A DNA stretch of 28,514 nt from a virus: the IMG/VR virus record IMGVR_UViG_3300009788_001588, positions 1 to 28,514 of that record; one strand, given 5' to 3'. Below, piece by piece: positions 21,389 through 28,514 of this stretch (its first letter is position 1; each line of letters opens with the position of its first letter). The position numbers and the translations under genes were made by a program. Under the pieces are notes generated by a model that had not been told where the DNA came from, searched no databases, and saw only the letters and a list, made by a program, of their open reading frames with translations.

Positions 21389-24300
21389 TAGTAGTCTCCT
21401 GCCGCGCGGATCTGCAACTGGACCCCAAGGAACTCCTTGACCTGGATCTCGTTGACTGAGGGAAATTTCACTGTCAGGCGATGGAACTCCCCAACGGTCA
21501 GCCGGTTGAGGTGCAGCCAGCCATCCCTATCGACGCGCCTGTGGTCCACGGTCTGAGTTTGCAACCCGCGATACATGTTGGGGTCCTGTGCTGACTCCAC
21601 CTGGATGGCGAAGTTTGGAGGGTTGCTAGACGCGGGCTGGGAGCGGAAGATGGGGCGTGCTGCATGGATCTCGATGTCCCGTCCGTCCTGGTAGTCGAAT
21701 GACCGAGGGGAAATGATCTTAGTCGTGAGCGTGGCCGTGTTAGTCTCAGCGTCGTTGAACTTAGCGTACCCGGCGTTAGTGCCATCGTAGGTCATGACCT
21801 CTAAGCCACGATTGACACCCAACTCTTTGAAGCTCACGTTCGACTTGCCCATCACCACGGCGACGTTGAGGTCGTCGATCTGACCATGCGAGAAGCGATC
21901 CTCGCGCGGGTTGTAGACGATGAAGTGAGAGAGCTTGTGATCCAGATCGAGGGGGCCTTTATAGAACCACCACACCAGGCCGGTGTAGGAGTCGTACGCA
22001 CCCTGGACCATGGACTCGTTGATGACTGTGTCAGGAGAGTAGTCCGACTGCAAGGCGTAGGGCTCAAAGCGGGTGTCGAAGATCAGCTTCTCTACTCGTC
22101 CTCCGCTGAGCCGCTGGATGGACTGTCCTTGGTTGACTCGGAAGATGCCTCCGTTGCCCCAGAAGTACACGTCCGAATCCACCTGAACAAGTGATTGGGG
22201 GAAGGGAGTACCCTGCCCAATAGAGATCGTGTCGAACTTGAAGACAACAGGTAGGCCCACATAAGACATGCGCCAAATAGAATTACGCTTGAAAATGATT
22301 CCATACTCGCCTCCGATCAGACCAGTGATGCCACCCGGCTGGGCGATGAGGGAGAAGATGGCGGACTGGGTGTCATAATCTGCCGCCTTGAAGGATGTGG
22401 GGTCCAGGATGCCAGATGCCCAGATCGAGTAGGGCTTGCCATCGGTGTAGGCGTCGCCGTCCGCCGAAGCGACGGGGTTGATGTCAGCCAAGATCAGCTG
22501 CGCACCGACCACCGCGCAGAATCGTGCCATGGGGATGATGCCACTGGATATGAGGTCAACGAACTTCGAGGTGCCGACGACGAGACGCTGAGGCTCATCG
22601 GCATAATTGACCGCGATAATGTCGTCGCCCCAACTGGTGAAATCCCAGACGCGGGAGGTGGCTAGCGAATCATCCCCGTACGCATCTGCGTTCCGGGTAG
22701 CGTCTACCCAGTCCTGGCTGCCGAGCAGGTAGAGAGAGGTCTTGGTGCCGACGTAGGATTCAACCCTGTCCACTTGATTCAGATTGACATCAGTCTCGGC
22801 GTCTAGGTAGGCGTGTGAAATAGCCACCCCACGCCCTACCGGCTGCGCCTGTCCGAAGGCTGCACCGTAGACCTTAGGCTTGGCTGAGTCACCCTGGTAC
22901 TGGTAGGAGGCGAAGAGGACCTGAGCACCCGCCGAAGAGGTACCCTGCCCCATCATGACATGCAGCTTGACCGTGTCGTGCGCCAGGAAGCGCCCACCGA
23001 AGGTCGCTGTCCAGACCCCGTCGGAGTCGAAGCTCTGCTGCTGAGACGGGTTGGTCCACTGTTTGATGTTCTCTTCCAACCCAGTATTGGGGTTGATGCC
23101 GCGGAGCTGGATACCGATGTCCTCACCGGCCGTACCCTTGATAATGAGTACGCGTCCAGCGTTCACTGACGGATCTTCCTCGGTGGCGATATCCACCACC
23201 ATCTCACGATGGGACCCGTTGGTCCAGGTGATACCTTGATCGTTGTCGTCGGCCAGGTCAGTAGCGTCCCCGGTCAGGCCCGAGATAGCGATGGGATCTG
23301 GCCCCGAGGGGTACAGGATCACCGTGGAGCCACCCGTACTGCCGTCTCCGGCGTACGTCGGGGTGAAGGCTAGGTAGAACTTCTCGTTGAAGTTGGGCTC
23401 GTTGAGGGCCGATTCCAGGACGGCGTCAGTGACATGCGTGGAGCTAGCTGACTCCTCCGTGGTGCTCACGTTGTCCTCGTTCCATGTGTAGACGATGCGA
23501 TAGGTCAGCTCGCCGTACAGTACGAAGGCTTCGGCGTCGGGGTCATCTGCACCCGATGCGTCTACTTGGAGCAGTTCAACTTTGAAGGAAGTGTTGGCCT
23601 TGTCCGAGGAGAACGCGAAGGCGGGTACGATGGACCCCACGTTTCCCCAGGTGGTGATCAGCTCTGTATGTTCTACGATGAGGGTACGCGAGGCACCCTT
23701 AGGGATGGAGGCGTACGCGTACGAGTCTAGGTAGTCGTTGCCACCGGCATGAGTCCGTGCCAGGTTGGGGTAGATGTTGTCCTCGTCTACCGGTGTGTCG
23801 CCATCGACGAGCCAGCCCGTGGTGAGCAGGTCTGCGTCTGGGTTCTGCATGTCACCGTCTGAGAGCAGGTCTGCGATGTCACCACGTAGACCGAGTTCTA
23901 GGGTGGTCCAGTCGGCGTTGAGCAGAGCCGTTTCCTCGGTCCCGTCCAGCGTGTAGGACAGCTCTTCGAACTCATCGGCGCCAGCAGCTTTCGTGATCTC
24001 CACTGAGCGAGGGGATGCCTCTGAGCCTACGAGATCGTCGGTGTCATCGGCCAGCCACAGTTCAACAATCGGAGTAGTGGTTCCCGTGGGGTTCTTGTAC
24101 TTGGCACGAATAGTGATCTTGACTGGCTCGTTGAACGAGCTGGGAGTCACGCGTGGAGTGTTGAGGAGCCAGACCTTCCAGTTAGATGGGTTGGTTCCAT
24201 CGCAGTCATTGGTGAAGACGAACGACTCATCGTCCCCCGAGAAGCCCGACAGCCTGATAGCACCCTCATCGTCCAGGGTGTGGAGGTCGGTACCTTCATC

Positions 24301-24579
24301 GTCAAACCACCCAGTAGCGTCCGCGTCCGAGTATGTCTCGGGAGCCCCCAGGGGCGTGATGTGCTGCTGGGGGGCGGCAGACGACACCAGGTGAGCATAG
24401 CCACCTGTGATCGGGTCACTGTCAGCTTCGTTGGAGATCTCACGCAGCTTGTTGAGGGGCCGGTGAGCACCATACACAGGAATGACGTTCTCAGAGGTTT
24501 CCAGGTCGGGGCTGTCAAACTCCACCCCGTCTGGGTTCCACTGACCGAAGAACACCATCTTCTTTTGCAGCGAACTCAT
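21388..24579 (-). CDS. Tail-nozzle / beta-propeller-like structural protein
   Basis: 1063 aa from ATG 24579; an extension to 24627 is open but would overlap the adaptor gene and reads as filler. The N-terminus (FFGQWNPDG, then SENVIPVYGAHRPL) resembles the opening of podoviral nozzle/stabilisation proteins (W.PD......NV.P..gYrP). The centre is beta-rich with Asp/Gly/Ser, and near residue 770-860 has WRMSYVGLP, FWGNGGIF and YDSYTGLVWWFY, repeats typical of a propeller. It would close the portal and form the tail tip. Family assigned by pattern and by its adaptor neighbour. Confidence 0.75.
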   Translation of the reverse strand: MSSLQKKMVFFGQWNPDGVEFDSPDLETSENVIPVYGAHRPLNKLREISNEADSDPITGGYAHLVSSAAPQQHITPLGAPETYSDADATGWFDDEGTDLHTLDDEGAIRLSGFSGDDESFVFTNDCDGTNPSNWKVWLLNTPRVTPSSFNEPVKITIRAKYKNPTGTTTPIVELWLADDTDDLVGSEASPRSVEITKAAGADEFEELSYTLDGTEETALLNADWTTLELGLRGDIADLLSDGDMQNPDADLLTTGWLVDGDTPVDEDNIYPNLARTHAGGNDYLDSYAYASIPKGASRTLIVEHTELITTWGNVGSIVPAFAFSSDKANTSFKVELLQVDASGADDPDAEAFVLYGELTYRIVYTWNEDNVSTTEESASSTHVTDAVLESALNEPNFNEKFYLAFTPTYAGDGSTGGSTVILYPSGPDPIAISGLTGDATDLADDNDQGITWTNGSHREMVVDIATEEDPSVNAGRVLIIKGTAGEDIGIQLRGINPNTGLEENIKQWTNPSQQQSFDSDGVWTATFGGRFLAHDTVKLHVMMGQGTSSAGAQVLFASYQYQGDSAKPKVYGAAFGQAQPVGRGVAISHAYLDAETDVNLNQVDRVESYVGTKTSLYLLGSQDWVDATRNADAYGDDSLATSRVWDFTSWGDDIIAVNYADEPQRLVVGTSKFVDLISSGIIPMARFCAVVGAQLILADINPVASADGDAYTDGKPYSIWASGILDPTSFKAADYDTQSAIFSLIAQPGGITGLIGGEYGIIFKRNSIWRMSYVGLPVVFKFDTISIGQGTPFPQSLVQVDSDVYFWGNGGIFRVNQGQSIQRLSGGRVEKLIFDTRFEPYALQSDYSPDTVINESMVQGAYDSYTGLVWWFYKGPLDLDHKLSHFIVYNPREDRFSHGQIDDLNVAVVMGKSNVSFKELGVNRGLEVMTYDGTNAGYAKFNDAETNTATLTTKIISPRSFDYQDGRDIEIHAARPIFRSQPASSNPPNFAIQVESAQDPNMYRGLQTQTVDHRRVDRDGWLHLNRLTVGEFHRLTVKFPSVNEIQVKEFLGVQLQIRAAGDY

Positions 24580-24580
24580 A

Positions 24581-25336
24581 TTAGACTCTCGTCGGTTGTC
24601 TGCCGAACTCGGCGGTCTGTGCGGCACGCCTGGCGCGGAGTTGACCCATGGCTTCTATGCAGGCACCGTACATCTTGTCAGCATTCTCCTGGTCATCATA
24701 GTAGTTGAGGTACAGATCGTACTTCGCCCGGCTACGAATCAGGACCTCTGCCTCTTCCAACCAGCGGTTCGTAAAGTCGTCGTTCAAGGGGGCTCGGGTC
24801 TCAGGGGCGTAGAATACCCACTCGGAACCGGACCACACGTAGGTGGGGATACCGACGTCTTGTACGTAATCGATGCGGACTGTGGTGGAGGTGGAGATGT
24901 TGGGGATGGGGGTGAGCCAGATCTGCTCGTCGAACCAGGCATAGTAGCTAGGCACGCCGACCACTTCGTCCGTGGGGGTCAGCCAACGCACGTCGTCTAT
25001 GTCCGCACCTGTGATCTTCAACCAGCGCTCTCCGCCTACCAGGATGTAGGTGTCGATGATGCGCTCGATGTCCACCGGCCAGCTCTCGGTGTACTGCCCA
25101 TCGTCTGTTTCTTGCGGATAGTTCTGCTGATCCGTGGTGAGTTCGAAGGTGTGGGTGGCCTCGTTGAACCAGAAGCGCTCATGCTTATACCAGTTCATGG
25201 CCGTGATCATAGCGATCGAGATCTGATCTGAGCCGCCCGGCTTGTGGACCTCTTGCTCGATGCGCTCACGCATGGTGCCCCAGCCGTACAGGTAGGATGC
25301 GGAGGTAATGAGTGTGACTTCTGAGAATTGGCTCAT
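24581..25336 (-). CDS. SU10-type head-tail adaptor protein
   Basis: 251 aa, starting with an ATGA overlap with the fibre-like gene. The pattern AMNWYKHERFWFNEATHTF (46-64), then QQNYPQ, then VPSYYAWFDEQIWLTPIPN (128-146), with a helical C-terminus (LEEAEVLIRSRAKYDL), matches phage adaptor proteins of the SU10/podovirus type that join portal and nozzle. The next gene is the nozzle-like protein, which is the expected order. The end is basic (RARRAAQTAEF). Good confidence on family, by sequence pattern. Confidence 0.8.
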   Translation of the reverse strand: MSQFSEVTLITSASYLYGWGTMRERIEQEVHKPGGSDQISIAMITAMNWYKHERFWFNEATHTFELTTDQQNYPQETDDGQYTESWPVDIERIIDTYILVGGERWLKITGADIDDVRWLTPTDEVVGVPSYYAWFDEQIWLTPIPNISTSTTVRIDYVQDVGIPTYVWSGSEWVFYAPETRAPLNDDFTNRWLEEAEVLIRSRAKYDLYLNYYDDQENADKMYGACIEAMGQLRARRAAQTAEFGRQPTRV

Positions 25337-26025
25337 GATAGGATCTGCGCAGTAAAGGTGGCTCCGTTGGCCATGGTGAGGTTGCCACTGCCAGCCCCGA
25401 TCGCAGTCATCACGGAGAGGGTTTCACCGGTCTTGACCTCCACGATGCGGGTAATACCGAACTGGTATGCGGCAGTGGCGGCGAGCATGCTATATGCCAG
25501 GGGGCGCTTGGGACTCAGGATGGCTCCGTCTATGGCGAAGATGAAGAAGTAGGCGTTGTCGGCACTCACGGACACCAGAGCATGAAAGTTGAGGAGGACC
25601 ATCTGAGTAGCATCCCCGATGTAGGTCAGGATGCCATTAGTGCCAGCGTGCGTGAACACCCCCGAGGAGATCTCGCCGCTGGCCCAGGTACCACCTACGG
25701 GGAGATAAGAGGGCTCAACGTTCTGCGCTACGGCACCGGCCGTGGCGAGGTAGGTCTCGCCGTAGAGAGGACCGATGGCCGTGTCAGTGAGGATAACCGT
25801 GTCGAACCCAGTGGCTGCGATGTAGAGGTCGTAGATCCCGGAGTCCACGTAGAACTCGTAGACGCCGTCAGAGCCCGTTATGACGGGGTTGCTGAGCGCT
25901 ACATCCAGGGCTGGATTGGACCACAGGGTGGCCTTGGTGGTGGTGCCTTCTAGGTAGACGAAGACGCTGGCGTCGGTGATGGCGTTGCCGTTCACATCTC
26001 TTGCTACGCCTCTATGGTATGGCAT
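25333..26025 (-). CDS. Fibre-like protein, copy 2 (Ig-like N-terminus, jelly-roll-like C-terminus)
   Basis: 230 aa, AAGGAG four bases before ATG 26025. Residues 1-75 (HRGVARDVNGNAITDASVFVY, PVITGSDGVYEF, GIYDLYIAATGF) look like the beta-sandwich regulatory-like domain common at the start of phage tail fibres. The C-terminal half (residues 115-230), with alternating hydrophobic strands, could be a TNF-like or jelly-roll trimer. It shares an almost aligned N-terminal half with the next gene upstream, so they are tandem paralogs. Probable fibre or decoration protein. Confidence 0.75.
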   Translation of the reverse strand: MPYHRGVARDVNGNAITDASVFVYLEGTTTKATLWSNPALDVALSNPVITGSDGVYEFYVDSGIYDLYIAATGFDTVILTDTAIGPLYGETYLATAGAVAQNVEPSYLPVGGTWASGEISSGVFTHAGTNGILTYIGDATQMVLLNFHALVSVSADNAYFFIFAIDGAILSPKRPLAYSMLAATAAYQFGITRIVEVKTGETLSVMTAIGAGSGNLTMANGATFTAQILS

Positions 26026-26033
26026 GTGTCTCC

Positions 26034-26717
26034 TTACAGAATAAACATACTGATCGTGGTACCGAGGTGCCAGGTGAGAGTGGGCGTACCGGCGCCGACC
26101 TTAGTGCCGATGGTGATGACACAGTCCTTCTCGACGTCGATAATGTTCTGGAATCCGATGGTCTTGGTGGGGTCAGCGCTCTTGACTTGGAAGCCATCCC
26201 ACTCCCTGCCAGACACTGGACTGCCGTCAATGAGGATAGCCAGGGACACATCCACGCTGCCTGCGCTGGTGTTGATGGAGCCGTTGATGTTGACCAGGGC
26301 TCGCTCTGTGGAGTCCGCGATGTACGTGAACGCTCCACCGCTGTGCGTGAAGCCACCCTGGGTGACGACACCGGTGACCCAGGTACCGCCCATGGGGGTG
26401 TAGGTGGAGCTGTTCTGTGCCACTGCCGCCTCCACCGAAGTGTACGCATCGGCAAACAGGTGACCTATGAGGGTGTCTTCCAGTGTGACAGTCGCAAACC
26501 CGGTGGCTGCGATCTGAATGTCATAGACACCATCCTCAACCCAGAACTCGTACAGGCCGTTCGATCCGGTGATGATGGGCTGGGCGAGTTCCGTGGTGAG
26601 GGTGGGCTCAGAGAAGAGGCTAGCCTCGTTCTTGACCCCCTCGTGGTACACGATGACACTAGCCCCGCTCAGAGCGTTGCCGTTCACGTCGCGTGCTGTA
26701 CCTCTGTGCCTGGGCAT
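26034..26717 (-). CDS. Fibre-like protein, copy 1 (paralog of the next gene)
   Basis: 227 aa. Same architecture as the following gene: HRGTARDVNGNALSGASVIVY, ITGSNGLYEFWV, VYDIQIAATGF and GGTWVTG all match in order. The C-terminal halves differ more (here DSTERALVNINGS...). A short gap separates it from the third MTAAGAVL paralog. Divergence in the distal half with a conserved N-terminal anchor is what is expected for receptor-binding or heterotypic fibre subunits. Role inferred. Confidence 0.75.
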   Translation of the reverse strand: MPRHRGTARDVNGNALSGASVIVYHEGVKNEASLFSEPTLTTELAQPIITGSNGLYEFWVEDGVYDIQIAATGFATVTLEDTLIGHLFADAYTSVEAAVAQNSSTYTPMGGTWVTGVVTQGGFTHSGGAFTYIADSTERALVNINGSINTSAGSVDVSLAILIDGSPVSGREWDGFQVKSADPTKTIGFQNIIDVEKDCVITIGTKVGAGTPTLTWHLGTTISMFIL

Positions 26718-26720
26718 GGC

Positions 26721-27242
26721 TTACAGGTTGGTCGATGAGACAGTGATGTTGACGAAGTTCTCGATCCACGAACCGTAAACTACGACGGTGCCATCTGCGG
26801 GGGTGGCCGCCTTGACGCGCACGATGAGCTGCAAGTAGAGGCTGCCTGCTGCGAAGTACGTACCCTCTGTCAGGGCCGTCCCGCGTGCGTAGTCTGCTGA
26901 TCCACCGACCTCTGCGATCACCGAACTGGCGCCAGAGAGGAGGAGTTGATCGGCTGCGCCGTCAGAGCCACCTACGGCCAGGTCGAGTTCTAGCGTCTCT
27001 GTGCCGTGGGTATCGAAGTCGGCGTCACTGTCGAACGTAATACCGTAGGAGCCATCGTGCAGTGGCACCCAGGCTCCGACTGGATACTGGAAGACCAGGA
27101 CCGCATCATCAACATGGTCCACGTCCAGCAGATCCAGGTTCACCGTGGCTTTGAAAAACTTCTGGTTGAAACCTCGGCTTCGGGGTGGCAGCTGCACTGC
27201 CGCCAGCGAAGAGAGGTCGAGTACTGCGCCTGCTGCTGTCAT
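26721..27242 (-). CDS. MTAAGAVL-family virion protein, copy 3
   Basis: 173 aa, AGGAG seven bases before ATG 27242. Shares MTAAGAVL at the N-terminus with two upstream genes, and the pattern D(V/H)DHxDDAVLVFQ, LDLAVGGSDGAAD and SLYLQLIVRVKAAT. It is beta-rich, soluble and without enzyme motif. The three paralogs lie directly after the capsid gene, the usual site of head decoration proteins. The three share a pattern rather than close identity. Structural role inferred. Confidence 0.7.
   Translation of the reverse strand: MTAAGAVLDLSSLAAVQLPPRSRGFNQKFFKATVNLDLLDVDHVDDAVLVFQYPVGAWVPLHDGSYGITFDSDADFDTHGTETLELDLAVGGSDGAADQLLLSGASSVIAEVGGSADYARGTALTEGTYFAAGSLYLQLIVRVKAATPADGTVVVYGSWIENFVNITVSSTNL
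27219..27242. repeat. 24-bp near-identical repeat at start of three tandem genes (copies also at 27775-27798, 28327-28350)
   Basis: The start-codon region encoding MTAAGAVL is nearly the same in three genes: 27219-27242, 27775-27798 and 28327-28350, differing at a few positions. This is the remnant of tandem duplication or a site for homologous exchange. Confidence 0.7.
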
Positions 27243-27252
27243 GATCTAGCTC

Positions 27253-27798
27253 CTAGACTTGGGGAAAGGGAATGGGATCTTTGGTGAAGGGCAGGTTGGT
27301 TGACCTGACCACTGGGGTGACGATGTTCTGGGTGTAGAAACCAGCGATCGTCACGTCACCATCAGCAGCGGTTGCTGCGGCGGTACGCACGATGAGCTGT
27401 AAGTACAGGTTGCTGACGTCTAGCCAGGCACCGACGCCTGATGTGGCGATCACGCTGGAAGTGGCTACTCCGCCTGCTTGGGCGTGATCCTGGGATGCCG
27501 AGGAGATGAGCAAGAAGTCTGAGGCTCCATCGACTCCACCTACGGCGATATCGACTTCGAGGGCTGGGGTGCCAGTGTCTAGGTCGTCGAAAGACGCTAC
27601 TAGCAGACCGTCGCCGTTGAGCAGATATGCTCGACTGGGGAACTGAAAGAGAAGGATGGCGTCATCTGCGTGGTCCACATCAGTCGAGTCCAGCTCGACC
27701 GTGATGGAGAACGGGATCAGGCCAATGTTGTTGCCAGCAGGCGGAAACGATGATGGCACCTGCGAGGTAAGATTGAGTACTGCACCTGCTGCGGTCAT
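27253..27798 (-). CDS. MTAAGAVL-family virion protein, copy 2
   Basis: 181 aa with a near-perfect AAAGGAGGT seven bases before ATG 27798. Features shared with its neighbours: MTAAGAVLNLT, FPPAG, DVDHADDAILLFQFP, LEVDIAVGGVDGASDF and LYLQLIVRTAAAT. It has an extra C-terminal tail (LPFTKDPIPFPQV). It lies just after a terminator that follows copy 1, so it may be expressed at a lower level, or from read-through. Likely decoration or head-associated protein. Confidence 0.75.
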   Translation of the reverse strand: MTAAGAVLNLTSQVPSSFPPAGNNIGLIPFSITVELDSTDVDHADDAILLFQFPSRAYLLNGDGLLVASFDDLDTGTPALEVDIAVGGVDGASDFLLISSASQDHAQAGGVATSSVIATSGVGAWLDVSNLYLQLIVRTAAATAADGDVTIAGFYTQNIVTPVVRSTNLPFTKDPIPFPQV

Positions 27799-27823
27799 TG
27801 GAATGACCTCCTTTGATTGAAAG

Positions 27824-27856
27824 AAAAACCTGGGGGACTCTTCGGAACCCCCCAGG
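27824..27856 (-). terminator. Intra-operon terminator between MTAAGAVL copies 1 and 2
   Basis: On the - strand, CCTGGGGG and CCCCCAGG form an 8-bp stem with a 12-base loop followed by TTTTT. It lies between two structural genes, so it probably attenuates rather than ends the transcript, as is common after highly expressed capsid genes. Confidence 0.88.
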
Positions 27857-27864
27857 GGGAATGC

Positions 27865-28350
27865 CTAAGTAGCGACGTCGTGTTTGAGTACGTTCTGCGT
27901 GTAGTCGAACCCGATCTCGATAACTCCTGCTACCGAGGTCGTCGCTGCGGCGATGATCTCCATGATCACGTACAGCCCGCCGATGTCCAGCCAGGGGTCA
28001 GACAGCGCGACTTGCGCACTCTGTCCCACGAAGGCCTTCTGTGAGTCGGTCGTGCCAACATTGATCATAGTGAAGTCGAGAACCCCGTCAATGCCACCAA
28101 AGCCAAGATCGAAATCGAGGCCGGTGGAACTATCGAGGTCATCCCATCGAGCAACAAAGACACCAGCACCGTTCTTAATGAACGCGACGGGAGGCAGTGG
28201 ACCAGCGATGAGAATGGAGTCATCGGCATGGTCGGTCGCCGTGGTAGGAATAGTCGCGCTAAGAAAAACGGGAATGGTACCCTTGTCAGAGCCAGCGGGA
28301 GGGAAGGATGCGGGCGTGGTCAGATTGAGTACTGCACCAGCTGCGGTCAT
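27865..28350 (-). CDS. MTAAGAVL-family virion protein, copy 1
   Basis: 161 aa, AAGGAGGG seven bases before ATG 28350. First gene after the major capsid protein. It has MTAAGAVLNLTTPASFPPAG, ATDHADDSILIAG, LDFDLGFGGIDGVLDF and GLYVIMEIIAAAT, matching copies 2 and 3. Position next to the capsid gene, strong ribosome binding site and a terminator right after it suggest a high-copy virion protein such as a head decoration or cement protein. Confidence 0.75.
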   Translation of the reverse strand: MTAAGAVLNLTTPASFPPAGSDKGTIPVFLSATIPTTATDHADDSILIAGPLPPVAFIKNGAGVFVARWDDLDSSTGLDFDLGFGGIDGVLDFTMINVGTTDSQKAFVGQSAQVALSDPWLDIGGLYVIMEIIAAATTSVAGVIEIGFDYTQNVLKHDVAT

Positions 28351-28363
28351 AGCCTAGCCCTCC

Positions 28364-28514
28364 TTAACTAAGTACCGAGGCGATCGAATAGGTCGAAATG
28401 CAGATCGTCGAAAACGGTAGTGAGTTGAACTGGGTCTGCTTGATGCCTCCCAGGAAACCAGCGGCGACGCCGTACTCCCGGTCGTAATCAAACTGCTTCT
28501 CGGTCCAGCGGAAG
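28364..28514 (-). CDS. Major capsid protein, C-terminal end only (partial)
   Basis: The frame enters the window at its right edge and ends with TAA at 28364-28366. The last 49 residues include FRWTEKQFDYDREYG, VAAGFLGGIKQTQFN and PFSTICISTYSIAS, which resembles the end of HK97-fold major capsid proteins (FdYgnE.G.a.G...GI.k..fn...f..i...TY). Its place just upstream of the decoration-type genes fits. Only the end is visible, so identity is inferred from a short tail. Confidence 0.65.
   Translation of the reverse strand, partial: FRWTEKQFDYDREYGVAAGFLGGIKQTQFNSLPFSTICISTYSIASVLS

Noticed and set aside
26001-26738. 245-aa + strand ORF opposite the fibre-like genes
   Set aside because: Shadow of the two paralogous - strand genes; no supporting start signal.
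1-28514. tRNA genes, CRISPR arrays, insertion sequences, integrase or attachment site
   Set aside because: No cloverleaf-like segments, regularly spaced repeats, transposase or recombinase motifs were seen; a tRNAscan or CRISPR search was not possible.

Overview
The window is a stretch of a double-stranded DNA phage genome. Genes are tightly packed, start and stop codons overlap (ATGA, TAATG), Shine-Dalgarno sequences are clear, and the gene set is a replication/nuclease module followed by a virion module. A capsid C-terminus, an SU10-like adaptor, a tail-nozzle-like protein, glycine-rich and polyvalent internal proteins and a lytic transglycosylase domain, with no tape measure or sheath, suggest a short-tailed (podovirus-type) phage of a bacterium with a standard sigma70-type housekeeping factor. 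The host cannot be named from the sequence. Terminase, portal, DNA polymerase and integrase are not in the window.

Layout. (1) 1-2977, + strand: the end of a DUF3150-like gene, a zinc-peptidase/VWA gene, a 29-codon membrane ORF too short for ordinary gene callers, a UACG-loop terminator, then a consensus sigma70 promoter driving two small unknown genes. (2) 6434-2895, - strand: a replication operon of RecB/Cas4-like exonuclease, 134-aa protein, ribbon-helix-helix-like protein, 90-aa protein, zinc ribbon and DnaB helicase. (3) 6435-6591: a divergent control region with an inverted repeat, a six-run G-quadruplex motif and a (TA)6 tract; it is a candidate origin or regulatory hub. (4) 6592-10508, + strand: small early/middle genes including a PD-(D/E)XK endonuclease and an SSB-like protein. 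(5) 28514-10465, - strand: the virion and lysis operon. In transcription order it holds major capsid (C-terminus only), three tandem MTAAGAVL paralogs with a terminator after the first, two tandem fibre-like paralogs, adaptor, nozzle, a 193-aa protein, a GNAT-like protein, two Gly/Pro-rich internal proteins, a 1695-aa ejection-type protein, a lysis-like cassette with a secreted HExxH protease, a 200-aa protein and a PD-(D/E)XK nuclease.

Most notable: the 1695-aa protein carries both a lytic transglycosylase and a staphylococcal-nuclease-type domain with all key catalytic residues, followed by features of large polyvalent proteins. DnaB and the GNAT-like gene both seem to start at non-canonical codons (ATT and ATC) overlapping the upstream stop. 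Both convergent junctions overlap, with terminator hairpins buried in the opposing coding sequence. Functions are inferred from motifs read by eye; no database search was run.
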